The position numbers and the translations under genes are program-made. This document shows, one piece after another, positions 45,310 to 52,369 of a stretch of 64,000 bases of DNA. Under the pieces are notes generated by a model, which saw only the letters and a program-made list of their open reading frames with translations, was not told the DNA's origin and searched no databases. The DNA is taken from NCBI RefSeq assembly GCF_037479095.1, contig NZ_JBBGZW010000001.1:2170001-2234000 (forward strand), in the 5' to 3' direction. Position 1 is the stretch's first letter. The number at the start of each line of letters is the position of its first letter. The DNA is from Pantoea nemavictus (GTDB lineage Bacteria; Pseudomonadota; Gammaproteobacteria; Enterobacterales; Enterobacteriaceae).

Positions 45310-46908
45310 TTAAAACACCAGCGCCTGCCCATCTTTGCGGCTTTCGGTTGCGGCGATGTAGAAACCCTGCGGATCGCGCACAATCGCCTGCGCACCGCCG
45401 AAGTTATAGCCGAGCAGCGGATCCTCAAGCGTAATCTGATGCCCCATCTCGCGCAGTTTCGCCAGCACATTCCGATCGATGCCCGGCTCAACCACCACCG
45501 CACGGCCTTGTTCAACGCGCCAGCGCGGCGCATCGATCGCTGCCTGCGGGTTTTGTTTGTGCTGCATGATGCGCAGCGCCAGCTGCAAATGACCTTGTGC
45601 CTGCATCGGGCCGCCCATCACGCCAAACGACATCAGCGGCTGGCCGACGCCGTCGAGGGCAAATGCCGGGATAATAGTGTGAAAGGGCCGTTTGCCGCCC
45701 GCCACCACGTTGGGGTGTTGCGGGTCGAGTGAGAATCCGCAGCCGCGGTTTTGCAGGCTGATACCCGTTTCGGGCACCACGACGCCAGAACCGAAGCCCA
45801 TAAAATTGGACTGTATAAAGGAAACCATCATGCCGCTGGCATCGGCGGTGGAGAGATATACCGTGCCACTTTGCTGCGGTGCGCCAAAGGTAAAATCGCC
45901 GGCTTTATCGGCATCGATTAACTGTGCACGTTGGTTAAGATAACTATCGCTCAACAACAGCTCAGCTGAGAATTCGAGGTGATCGTAATCGCTGACGTAG
46001 CGATCCAGATCGACCAGCGCTAGCTTCATCGCTTCAATCGAAAGATGCAGCCACGGCACCGAATCTGGCGTGTAGCGACCAATGTCCCACCGCTCCAGAA
46101 TCCCCAGCGCAATCAAGGTGGCGATACCCTGGCCGTTCGGCGGTAGCTCCTGCACCGATCCGCCCGCAAACGGGCACGACAGCAGATCAACCCAATCAGC
46201 GCGATGGTTGTTGAGATCCGCCATACTGAGCGCGGCGCCATGCTGTTCGGCAAACGCCACCATCTTTTCGGCAAGCTCACCACGATAGAAGGCTTCGCCG
46301 CGCGTTTCGGCGATTTTTTGCAAGGTAGCGGCCTGCGCCGGGTTGCGGAACAGCTCACCGGCACGCGGCGGTCGGCCATTGGGCGCAAAGCACTCGACGA
46401 ACCCCGGTTGCTGTTTCAGCTTGTTATAGCCGCGCTGCCATAGATGACCAATCAGCGGTGAAACCGGGAAACCATCACGTGCATACTCAATCGCCGGTTG
46501 TGCCAGCGTGGTGAGCGGCAGGGTGGCAAAGCGCTCGGCCAGCGTCACCCACGCTGATACCGCGCCCGGCACGGTGACCGCTTCCCAGCCGATTTCCGGC
46601 ATCGCACTGTGCCCGGCAAAGCGATCCAGACTCCATGCGGCAGGCGAACGTCCTGAAGCATTCAATCCGTGCAGCTGCTTGCCATCCCAGACAATGGCGA
46701 AGGCATCACTGCCCAGCCCATTGCCCGTCGGCTCCAGTACCGTGAGCGCCATTGCGCTGGCAATCGCGGCATCTACTGCATTGCCACCTTGTTGCAACAT
46801 GCGCATTCCCGCTTGCGCTGCCAGCGGCTGTGAAGTGGCAATGGCATTGCGTCCCATCATCGGGACGCGGTGCGAGGCATAGCTGATCGTGAAATCCAAA
46901 TCGCTCAT
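45310..46908 (-). CDS. Gamma-glutamyltranspeptidase-like hydrolase without signal peptide
   Basis: 532-aa Ntn-hydrolase of the gamma-glutamyltransferase family. The self-processing nucleophile is Thr349 in SGTVYLSTAD; upstream are the large-subunit motifs TGNGLGSDAFAIVWDG and AVTVPGAVSAW. Unlike periplasmic Ggt it has no leader and begins MSDLDFTISYASHRVPMMGRNAIATSQPLAA, as in the cytosolic YwrD-like group. It may cleave gamma-glutamyl or related amides; the substrate is unknown. The ATG at 46908 is supported by the conserved N-terminus. It stands alone between yiaF and yiaG. Confidence 0.85.
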   Translation of the reverse strand: MSDLDFTISYASHRVPMMGRNAIATSQPLAAQAGMRMLQQGGNAVDAAIASAMALTVLEPTGNGLGSDAFAIVWDGKQLHGLNASGRSPAAWSLDRFAGHSAMPEIGWEAVTVPGAVSAWVTLAERFATLPLTTLAQPAIEYARDGFPVSPLIGHLWQRGYNKLKQQPGFVECFAPNGRPPRAGELFRNPAQAATLQKIAETRGEAFYRGELAEKMVAFAEQHGAALSMADLNNHRADWVDLLSCPFAGGSVQELPPNGQGIATLIALGILERWDIGRYTPDSVPWLHLSIEAMKLALVDLDRYVSDYDHLEFSAELLLSDSYLNQRAQLIDADKAGDFTFGAPQQSGTVYLSTADASGMMVSFIQSNFMGFGSGVVVPETGISLQNRGCGFSLDPQHPNVVAGGKRPFHTIIPAFALDGVGQPLMSFGVMGGPMQAQGHLQLALRIMQHKQNPQAAIDAPRWRVEQGRAVVVEPGIDRNVLAKLREMGHQITLEDPLLGYNFGGAQAIVRDPQGFYIAATESRKDGQALVF

Positions 46909-47264
46909 TACTGTTTCTCTCTTTGCGTCATGCTGGTGCGTGAGTGCTGCTGCATTGGGCAGTATCCGCGCTAATGAGGGCAAGAATTTAATATTAAGCC
47001 AGATATTTCATACTGATAACGAATTGGCACTTTTTTTGAATAGAGAATAGTCAACCCAGACGCGTCGACAGAGTGATTCATCGTCTTTTACGTCAGGCTG
47101 GGCAGCAAGTGCAGGTGGGTCAATCGCTTAGGGTAATCGATCTTTTTATGGCATAAGTAAGAATAAAAAATAATCAGGAATCAGGCAGCAAAGTCGGGGA
47201 TCTGACCCATACTTAGAAACCCGAACTATTGTTGCATTGCGCGGACATCTTTTGCAGTGCACAA

Positions 47265-47325
47265 CAGGCTGTGTCCCGCATCGGTTTGATAATAACTATG
47301 CTAAACCGCTTCGGGATACAGCCTG
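47265..47325. other. Long hairpin upstream of yiaG
   Basis: CAGGCTGTGTCCCG pairs with CGGGATACAGCCTG (13 of 14 plus a G-T), then a 3 x 3 internal loop and an inner stem CGGTTT/AAACCG with a 15-nt loop, 61 nt in all. It ends 79 bp before yiaG and has no T-run. The rest of the 495-bp gap is AT-rich and shows nothing else I recognise. Confidence 0.6.
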
Positions 47326-47403
47326 ATCGTCCGGTTTCAGCGCCTGGTGGCGCTTACCTCTCTACTTTCACGTGCTTCATAGTGAGTTTTTAAGGAGTTC
47401 TCT

Positions 47404-47700
47404 ATGGAATTTAAAGATCCAATGGTCGAGTTGCTCAGCAGCCTTGAGCAGATTGTTTTGACACGTGATGCTCAGCCTTCCGTATCAGAAATTACACTCA
47501 ATCAGGCTTCAGTTCCCGAGCCGCAGCGTTTACGCGAGATGACCGGCATGCAGGTGGATGAATTCGCCCGCGTGATGGGGGTGAGCGTCTCGTCAGTTAA
47601 AAGTTGGGAGGCGCAACGTACACGTCCTTCCGCTACGGCGCGCAAACTGATGAAGCTGTTGCAGGCCAACCCCTATTTAGGGCGTCAACTGCTGGAGTGA
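47404..47700 (+). CDS. yiaG: YiaG, small HTH regulator
   Basis: 98 aa; E. coli YiaG is 96 aa. The N-terminus MEFKDPMVELLSSLEQIV and the XRE/MqsA-type HTH LREMTGMQVDEFARVMGVSVSSVKSWEAQRTRPSATARKLMKLLQANP are conserved. This HTH type is found in antitoxin-like and orphan regulators; no toxin partner is next to it. AAGGAG precedes the ATG, and the gene is followed by a terminator. Confidence 0.9.
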   Translation: MEFKDPMVELLSSLEQIVLTRDAQPSVSEITLNQASVPEPQRLREMTGMQVDEFARVMGVSVSSVKSWEAQRTRPSATARKLMKLLQANPYLGRQLLE

Positions 47701-47720
47701 TCCCTAATTGGGAGATCGCC

Positions 47721-47746
47721 AACCCGCCTCTATGGCGGGTTTTTTA
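47721..47746. terminator. Terminator shared by yiaG and the HD hydrolase gene
   Basis: AACCCGCC-TCTAT-GGCGGGTT followed by TTTT, 20 bp after yiaG. The T-run overlaps the stop of the convergent gene. Confidence 0.88.
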
Positions 47747-48337
47747 ATTTATGCCGCCATACTTCGCCGCCTGTTTCACGAACCAACTCTCCGGCACGCT
47801 GTGTGGTGGCTGCGCTAACTGCGCAAGCCCTTGTTTAATGGTTTGATCCGCCTGCTGCCATAAATGACTATCGCCGTCGCGTAATAGCTGTATCTGAACC
47901 TGTTTTTCCACAAGGTAGACGCGCGCAAAGTCGGCATCGTACTGCACGATGGCGCGGGTGTTATCGATGATGTCGGCCAGTTTGATGGTTTGCGCTTCGG
48001 GCGAGGCATCCGCGGTATGACGAAAGTGCGCCAGCTTACGCGCTGCACGATTTTTGGCTGCAGGCTGCGCGCTGTCGGTGAGCATATCAACCAACTCCGC
48101 CACGCGCGGGCCGAAATGACGCTCAATATCGTCTATTGTGCTGGGGGTATCTTCTACCGTGTCATGCAGCCAGGCGGCGGCAATCATCTGTTCATCATCG
48201 GTGACGCTGCGCACCAGTTCGGCCACGGCTGCCGGATGCACGATATAGGGCTCGTCAGTGTATTTACGGCGCTGACCGGCAGCGGCGTGCGCCTCAGTGG
48301 CATAACGGCGCGCTTGCTCTTCCAGTGAATCTCGCAT
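47744..48337 (-). CDS. HD-domain phosphohydrolase related to (p)ppGpp hydrolases
   Basis: 197 aa with the layout of the SpoT/Mesh1 hydrolase domain: RRKYTDEPYIVHPAAVAELV (His34), the HD pair His58-Asp59 in AAWLHDTVEDT with Glu62-Asp63, and KLADIIDNTRAI where SpoT has the metal-binding Asp. It lacks synthetase and regulatory domains. A small alarmone hydrolase is the best guess, although other nucleotide substrates are possible. It is convergent with yiaG and divergent from ohrR, with 62 bp between starts. Confidence 0.78.
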   Translation of the reverse strand: MRDSLEEQARRYATEAHAAAGQRRKYTDEPYIVHPAAVAELVRSVTDDEQMIAAAWLHDTVEDTPSTIDDIERHFGPRVAELVDMLTDSAQPAAKNRAARKLAHFRHTADASPEAQTIKLADIIDNTRAIVQYDADFARVYLVEKQVQIQLLRDGDSHLWQQADQTIKQGLAQLAQPPHSVPESWFVKQAAKYGGIN

Positions 48338-48374
48338 ATTTCACTCTCCCAGAGAAAAGTCGCTTGCAATTATC

Positions 48375-48393
48375 TAGCGCGCTATTTATATTG
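48375..48393. promoter_or_regulatory. Candidate OhrR box at ohrR
   Basis: TAGCGCGCTA, a perfect 10-bp palindrome, followed by TTTATAT, 16 bp before the ohrR ATG. The same TAG-GCGC-ATT pattern recurs upstream of ohr at 48929. Confidence 0.5.
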
Positions 48394-48399
48394 AAACTC

Positions 48400-48864
48400 A
48401 TGAACAGTAATCAAGATGACAAAAAAGTGAAGCAGGCGCCACTGCAGTTAGATCAGCAGCTCTGTTTCGCACTGTATTCGGCGAACCTCGCGATGCACAA
48501 AGTCTATCGCCAGCTGCTGTCAAAGCTGGAGATTACCTATCCGCAATATCTGGTGATGCTGGTGTTGTGGAATCAGGACGATGTGACGGTCTCGGAGATT
48601 GGCGAGCAGCTGTTTCTTGATTCGGCGACGCTAACGCCGCTGCTGAAACGTCTGGAGAGCGCCGGTTTACTGCGCCGTCAGCGTTCACGGCAGGATGAGC
48701 GCCAGGTGGTGGTGACGCTGACTGATGAAGGTCGCGCCTTGCGTGATAAAGCGGAAACCATTCCAGAAGCCATTCAGTGCGCAACCGCCTGTGATGATCA
48801 GGCGATGGCGCAGCTGAAAGGGCAGCTGGACGAATTGCGCGACAGCTTGTATCACGCCAACTAA
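48400..48864 (+). CDS. ohrR: OhrR, organic-peroxide-sensing MarR repressor
   Basis: 154-aa MarR protein. The sensing Cys22 lies in [23 protein letters not shown], the signature of OhrR. Cys127 and Cys131 (AIQCATAC) near the C-terminus suit the two-Cys type, in which oxidized Cys22 forms an intersubunit disulfide, as in Xanthomonas OhrR (Cys22-Cys127). The winged HTH is [35 protein letters not shown] at 48400 gives the usual length; the longer frame reading from 48325 crosses the control region. It sits 100 bp upstream of its target ohr. Confidence 0.92.
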   Translation: MNSNQDDKKVKQAPLQLDQQLCFALYSANLAMHKVYRQLLSKLEITYPQYLVMLVLWNQDDVTVSEIGEQLFLDSATLTPLLKRLESAGLLRRQRSRQDERQVVVTLTDEGRALRDKAETIPEAIQCATACDDQAMAQLKGQLDELRDSLYHAN

Positions 48865-48924
48865 TTACACCAACGGGAAGTCGCTGTCTCGACATCCCTT
48901 AATGAAGTTCAGGTTTGCGCATAA

Positions 48925-48947
48925 TAAGTAGTGCGCGATTATATAGC
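48925..48947. promoter_or_regulatory. Candidate OhrR box at ohr
   Basis: TAGTGCGCGATTATATAG, similar to the TAGCGCGCTATTTATAT upstream of ohrR. It lies 18 bp before the ohr ATG. Confidence 0.5.
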
Positions 48948-48964
48948 GAATAAATGAGGTTATT

Positions 48965-49393
48965 ATGTCTTTAGAACAAGTTGTTTACACTGCAAAAGCT
49001 AAAGCTACCGGCGGTCGTGATGGTCGTGCGACTTCTTCTGACAACGTGCTGGATGTGAAACTGGGCGTGCCAAAAGAGATGGGCGGCGCTGGCGGCGAAG
49101 TCACCAACCCAGAGCAGCTGTTTGCGGCGGGTTACTCAGCCTGTTTCCTCGGCGCAATGAAGTTTGTGGCGGGCCGTGACAAAATTGCGATGCCAAAAGA
49201 TGCGTGGATTGAAGGCGAAGTCGGTATTGGTCCAATCCCGAACGGTTTTGGTATCGAAGCCAAGCTGAATATCCACCTGCCAGCCATGGACGCTGCTGAA
49301 GCGCAAAAGCTGGTTGATGCTGCTCATATCGTTTGCCCATACTCAAACGCGACGCGCGGCAACATCGATGTCACGCTGAATATCATCAACTAA
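48965..49393 (+). CDS. ohr: Organic hydroperoxide reductase
   Basis: 142-aa thiol peroxidase of the OsmC/Ohr family that reduces organic and fatty-acid hydroperoxides with lipoylated proteins. The catalytic Cys60 (GYSACFLGA) and Cys124 (HIVCPYSN) are present, as are Arg18 and Glu50, which position the substrate. Paired with ohrR just upstream. A good SD (GAGG) precedes the ATG, and a terminator follows. Confidence 0.95.
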   Translation: MSLEQVVYTAKAKATGGRDGRATSSDNVLDVKLGVPKEMGGAGGEVTNPEQLFAAGYSACFLGAMKFVAGRDKIAMPKDAWIEGEVGIGPIPNGFGIEAKLNIHLPAMDAAEAQKLVDAAHIVCPYSNATRGNIDVTLNIIN

Positions 49394-49412
49394 TTGCGAG
49401 TGATGAGAATGC

Positions 49413-49436
49413 AAGGCTCCTGCGGGAGCCTTTTTT
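49413..49436 (+). terminator. ohr terminator
   Basis: AAGGCTCC-TGC-GGGAGCCTT followed by six T, 19 bp after ohr. The stem is nearly the same as that of the dpp terminator at 58130. Confidence 0.88.
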
Positions 49437-49661
49437 ATATCTGAAGATCGGCGTTCCCGGTTCGATAAGCAAATTTCTCTGGTCTTACCATTGGTTAAAT
49501 GTTCTACTGCTCGGCTTCGCGCCATCGCCATATCGCCAGTCGGAATCGTCCCGATCCTGTACGTTGCGTCACGCTTTTTCTGCGGTTTAGCGAACTCTGC
49601 TGTCTTTAAATAGTCACATTACGGTTGATACAACGACACCAGGTCGGGAATAGATATTTTC

Positions 49662-51353
49662 ATGAATTATATTAAAAGTTTAACGCAGCAAAAGCTGTCC
49701 TTGCTGCTTGCTTTATATCTCGGTATCTTGCTGAATTTACCGATATTTTATCGCCGTTTTGACGGTTTTTTAACGAAATCAAACCTCTCTAATTGGCTCT
49801 CTGCAGCGGCAGAAGTGATGGCCGCCGTGTTGCTGACCTTCTTCCTGATGCGCTTGCTATCACTGGGTGGCAAATGGGCTTATCGCATTCTTGCCAGCCT
49901 CATCGTGATCATTTCGGTGGCAGCAGCCTATTACATGGCGTTCTTCAACGTGGTGATTGGCTACGGCATTATCGCGTCAGTGATGACCACCGATGTTGAT
50001 CTCTCGAAAGAAGTGATTGGCCTGCGCTTCGTGCTGTGGATGGTGCTGGTGAGCGCACTTCCGCTGCTGCTGATTTGGCGCAATAACCTGAGTCTGACAC
50101 TGTTCGAACAGCTGAAAACGCCGGGTCAGCGTCTTAAACCGACGGTGATTTTGTTGCTGAGCGTGGCGTTGGTATGGCTGCCCATTCGCTATTTTGACAA
50201 GTTGCAGAAGGTTAACGAAGAGATCACCAATATCGATTTACCGAGTTATGGTGGTGTGGTCGCACACTCGTATCTGCCATCAAACTGGATCGCCGCGCTG
50301 GGACTGTTTGCCTGGACCAAAATGGATGAAGAGTGGGATGGCAAAGAGTTGCTTGATCCGGCGAAGCAGTTTACCTACGTCGCACCGCCGGGCATCGACG
50401 ATACCTATATGGTGTTTGTGATTGGCGAAACCACGCGCTGGGATCACATGGGGATGCTGGGCTACGATCGCGATACCACGCCGAAGCTGTCAAAAGAGAA
50501 AAATCTGGTCGCCTTCCGCGGCGAGTCTTGTGATACCGCCACCAAGCTGTCGCTGCGCTGTATGTTCGTGCGCGAAGGCGGCACCATGGACAATCCAGGA
50601 CGTACGCTGAAAGAGCAGAATATTTTCGCCGTGCTGAAAGAACTGGGCTTTACCTCCGAACTGTTCGCCATGCAGAGCGAAGTGTGGTTCTACGATAACG
50701 CCAACACTAACAACTTCTCATTCCGCGAGCAGATTGGCTCAGAGAAGCGCAATCAGGGCAAAGCGGTAGATGACATGCTGTTAGTGCCGGAACTGCAGGC
50801 ATCATTGCAGCGTTTCCCTAAAGGTAAGCACGTGGTCATCCTGCACACCAAAGGGTCGCATTATCTCTATTCGCAGCGCTACCCGCGCGACTTCGCTCGC
50901 TACAAGCCGGAGTGTATGGGAGTTGATGAAACCTGCAGCAAAGCGCAATTGATCAATGCTTATGACAACTCGGTTTTATACGTTGATACCATGCTGGATA
51001 GCGTGCTCGATCAGCTGCGTGATAAGAAGGCGATAGTGTTCTATGCCGCCGACCATGGTGAATCGATCAGTGAGAATATGCATCTGCACGGTACGCCACG
51101 TGAGATGGCGCCACCGGAGCAATTCCGCGTGCCAATGATGGTGTGGGCTTCCGATAAGTATCTGGACGATCCTACCAACCGTAGCAACTTTGAGCGCTTA
51201 CAAGCGCAACAGCGCGTCGGCAAAACGCATCGTCATGTTGAGTTGTTCGACACCATTTTGGGCTGCCTGGGTTATACCTCGCCAGATGGCGGGATCAAAG
51301 CTGCCAATAACTGGTGCCAGGCACCTGCGGGCACTCCAGCTAAAACGCTGTAA
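49662..51353 (+). CDS. eptB: Kdo2-lipid A phosphoethanolamine 7''-transferase
   Basis: 563 aa, the length of E. coli EptB, which adds phosphoethanolamine to the outer Kdo of LPS. Five N-terminal membrane helices (about residues 10-190) precede a periplasmic alkaline-phosphatase-like domain. Metal and catalytic residues are in VIGETTRWDHMG, SCDTATKLSLRC (the phosphoenzyme Thr region), HTKGSHYLYSQRYP and YAADHGESISE. The extra Cys residues could form disulfides as in EptA/MCR proteins. In E. coli the gene is also next to a tRNA-Pro and dppA. Confidence 0.95.
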   Translation: MNYIKSLTQQKLSLLLALYLGILLNLPIFYRRFDGFLTKSNLSNWLSAAAEVMAAVLLTFFLMRLLSLGGKWAYRILASLIVIISVAAAYYMAFFNVVIGYGIIASVMTTDVDLSKEVIGLRFVLWMVLVSALPLLLIWRNNLSLTLFEQLKTPGQRLKPTVILLLSVALVWLPIRYFDKLQKVNEEITNIDLPSYGGVVAHSYLPSNWIAALGLFAWTKMDEEWDGKELLDPAKQFTYVAPPGIDDTYMVFVIGETTRWDHMGMLGYDRDTTPKLSKEKNLVAFRGESCDTATKLSLRCMFVREGGTMDNPGRTLKEQNIFAVLKELGFTSELFAMQSEVWFYDNANTNNFSFREQIGSEKRNQGKAVDDMLLVPELQASLQRFPKGKHVVILHTKGSHYLYSQRYPRDFARYKPECMGVDETCSKAQLINAYDNSVLYVDTMLDSVLDQLRDKKAIVFYAADHGESISENMHLHGTPREMAPPEQFRVPMMVWASDKYLDDPTNRSNFERLQAQQRVGKTHRHVELFDTILGCLGYTSPDGGIKAANNWCQAPAGTPAKTL

Positions 51354-51360
51354 TATCCTG

Positions 51361-51387
51361 CGGTCTCCATTAATGGCGACCGCTACG
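51361..51387. repeat. REP-like palindrome after eptB
   Basis: CGGTCTCCAT-TA-ATGGCGACCG then CTACG. A degenerate member of the GTAGGGTCGCC family, 8 bp after the eptB stop. Confidence 0.65.
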
Positions 51388-51464
51388 CCGAACCCATTGA
51401 GCGGCAGGGCTTTTAAGGTGCTGCTTGCTTTCCAGGCGATCAGATGGGTTTTCAGCAAAAGGGA

Positions 51465-51493
51465 TTGACGCTTTTTTAGCGGCGCAGTAATAT
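51465..51493 (+). promoter_or_regulatory. Promoter of tRNA-Pro
   Basis: TTGACG (51465-51470), 17-bp spacer, TAATAT (51488-51493), then the GC-rich discriminator GCGCCCC, 10 bp before the tRNA 5' end. Typical of growth-rate-controlled stable RNA promoters. Confidence 0.8.
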
Positions 51494-51503
51494 GCGCCCC
51501 CAT

Positions 51504-51580
51504 CGGCGAGTAGCGCAGCTTGGTAGCGCAACTGGTTTGGGACCAGTGGGTCGGAGGTTCGAATCCTCTCTCGCCGACCA
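51504..51580 (+). tRNA. tRNA-Pro (UGG anticodon)
   Basis: 77 nt including encoded CCA. Acceptor stem CGGCGAG/CTCGCCG, anticodon arm ACTGG-TTTGGGA-CCAGT (anticodon TGG at 51538-51540) and T-loop GGTTCGAATCC. It looks like E. coli proM in sequence. In E. coli the tRNA at this eptB-dppA position is proK (CGG), as I recall it, so the anticodon at the locus differs. Confidence 0.97.
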
Positions 51581-51590
51581 TCTTTGAAGA

Positions 51591-51618
51591 AACCTGCTTT
51601 TATAAGCAGGTTTTTTTT
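51591..51618 (+). terminator. tRNA-Pro terminator
   Basis: AACCTGCTT-TTAT-AAGCAGGTT followed by eight T, 10 bp after the tRNA. Confidence 0.92.
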
Positions 51619-51639
51619 CGTCTGTAATTTGGCGGATCA

Positions 51640-51890
51640 CCACATTGGACCGCTGCGCTCTGTTTAAAAGCGCAACCACACGTGCAGGCGATGGGAAGGC
51701 GGCCGAGGCTACAGGGACGTATTCACGCCGTCTTTGCGTTCGAGCCGCCTTTCCTGAGCACCGCAACGAGCAAACAGCAAAACCCGTAAATACGCCCGTT
51801 CCGCCAGTTAAACCCGAAATAATCACCATTATGTCCACTTTCATCTCTGCACCCCACGCCAAATCGAACCCGCCCGCTTAATTCGTGACA
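51640..51890. other. Structured region of unknown role between tRNA-Pro and dppA
   Basis: A stretch more GC-rich than the AT-rich DNA that follows. It holds TGCGCT/AGCGCA (51654-51674) and AAGGCGGC/GCCGCCTT (51696-51751, 40-nt loop). Both strands have open frames of about 80-128 codons here, but neither has a convincing start, SD or recognisable domain, and the minus-strand frame runs through the tRNA. No gene is called. 51890-52200 is AT-rich with no feature I can name. Confidence 0.35.
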
Positions 51891-52202
51891 CATTCTTCTT
51901 ATGACCGGTTTATGCATCATGCTGATTTCTTATGCCATTTTACTAGCACATTCCGCTGCCTGAACGTCATAACGCACGAAGAATCGTTCAGATATTCAAC
52001 ATTTACCAATAACTTTTGTATGTTTTTTAGCGGTGATAATCACTGTCATTTGGCTACATAGCCAGATAATCACGCGGCATTGAGTGCTTTATCACCTTTT
52101 TAAATTTTGGCTCAGCGCAATAAGGGTGTTTTTTATCGTTGCTTGCACTTACTCACACTCTGTGTAAATAACCCCACACTGTATTGACGTTTATTGCAAC
52201 TG

Positions 52203-52358
52203 TTGACAAATTGATGCGTCAATAAAATGTAGAGACGGACCTGCCTGACAATGTCCCCGGCAAAAATAACCGCTCACATTTTGCTTACGCTTAATTGACC
52301 TGCCCGAACCGCATAAAAAAATCAGAGGTCGGGCGACGCACACAACATCACATCACAA
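52203..52358 (+). promoter_or_regulatory. dppA promoter area and GcvB-type leader
   Basis: A TTGACA at 52203-52208 with TAAAAT at 52223-52228 (14-bp spacer, shorter than usual) is a possible promoter. At 52338-52358 the leader reads CACACAACATCACATCACAA, just before the SD GGAG. This CA-rich block is the type of site the sRNA GcvB pairs with to repress dppA in E. coli and Salmonella. Confidence 0.5.
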
Positions 52359-52369
52359 TGGAGCAAAAC

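Noticed and set aside
51504..51618. tRNA-Pro as an integration site for a mobile element
   Set aside because: No integrase gene and no second copy of the tRNA 3' end were seen in the following DNA; dppA follows as in E. coli.
51476..51862. 128-codon minus-strand frame through tRNA-Pro
   Set aside because: It reads through the tRNA and its terminator, has no SD and no recognisable domain. The area is listed as unexplained DNA instead.
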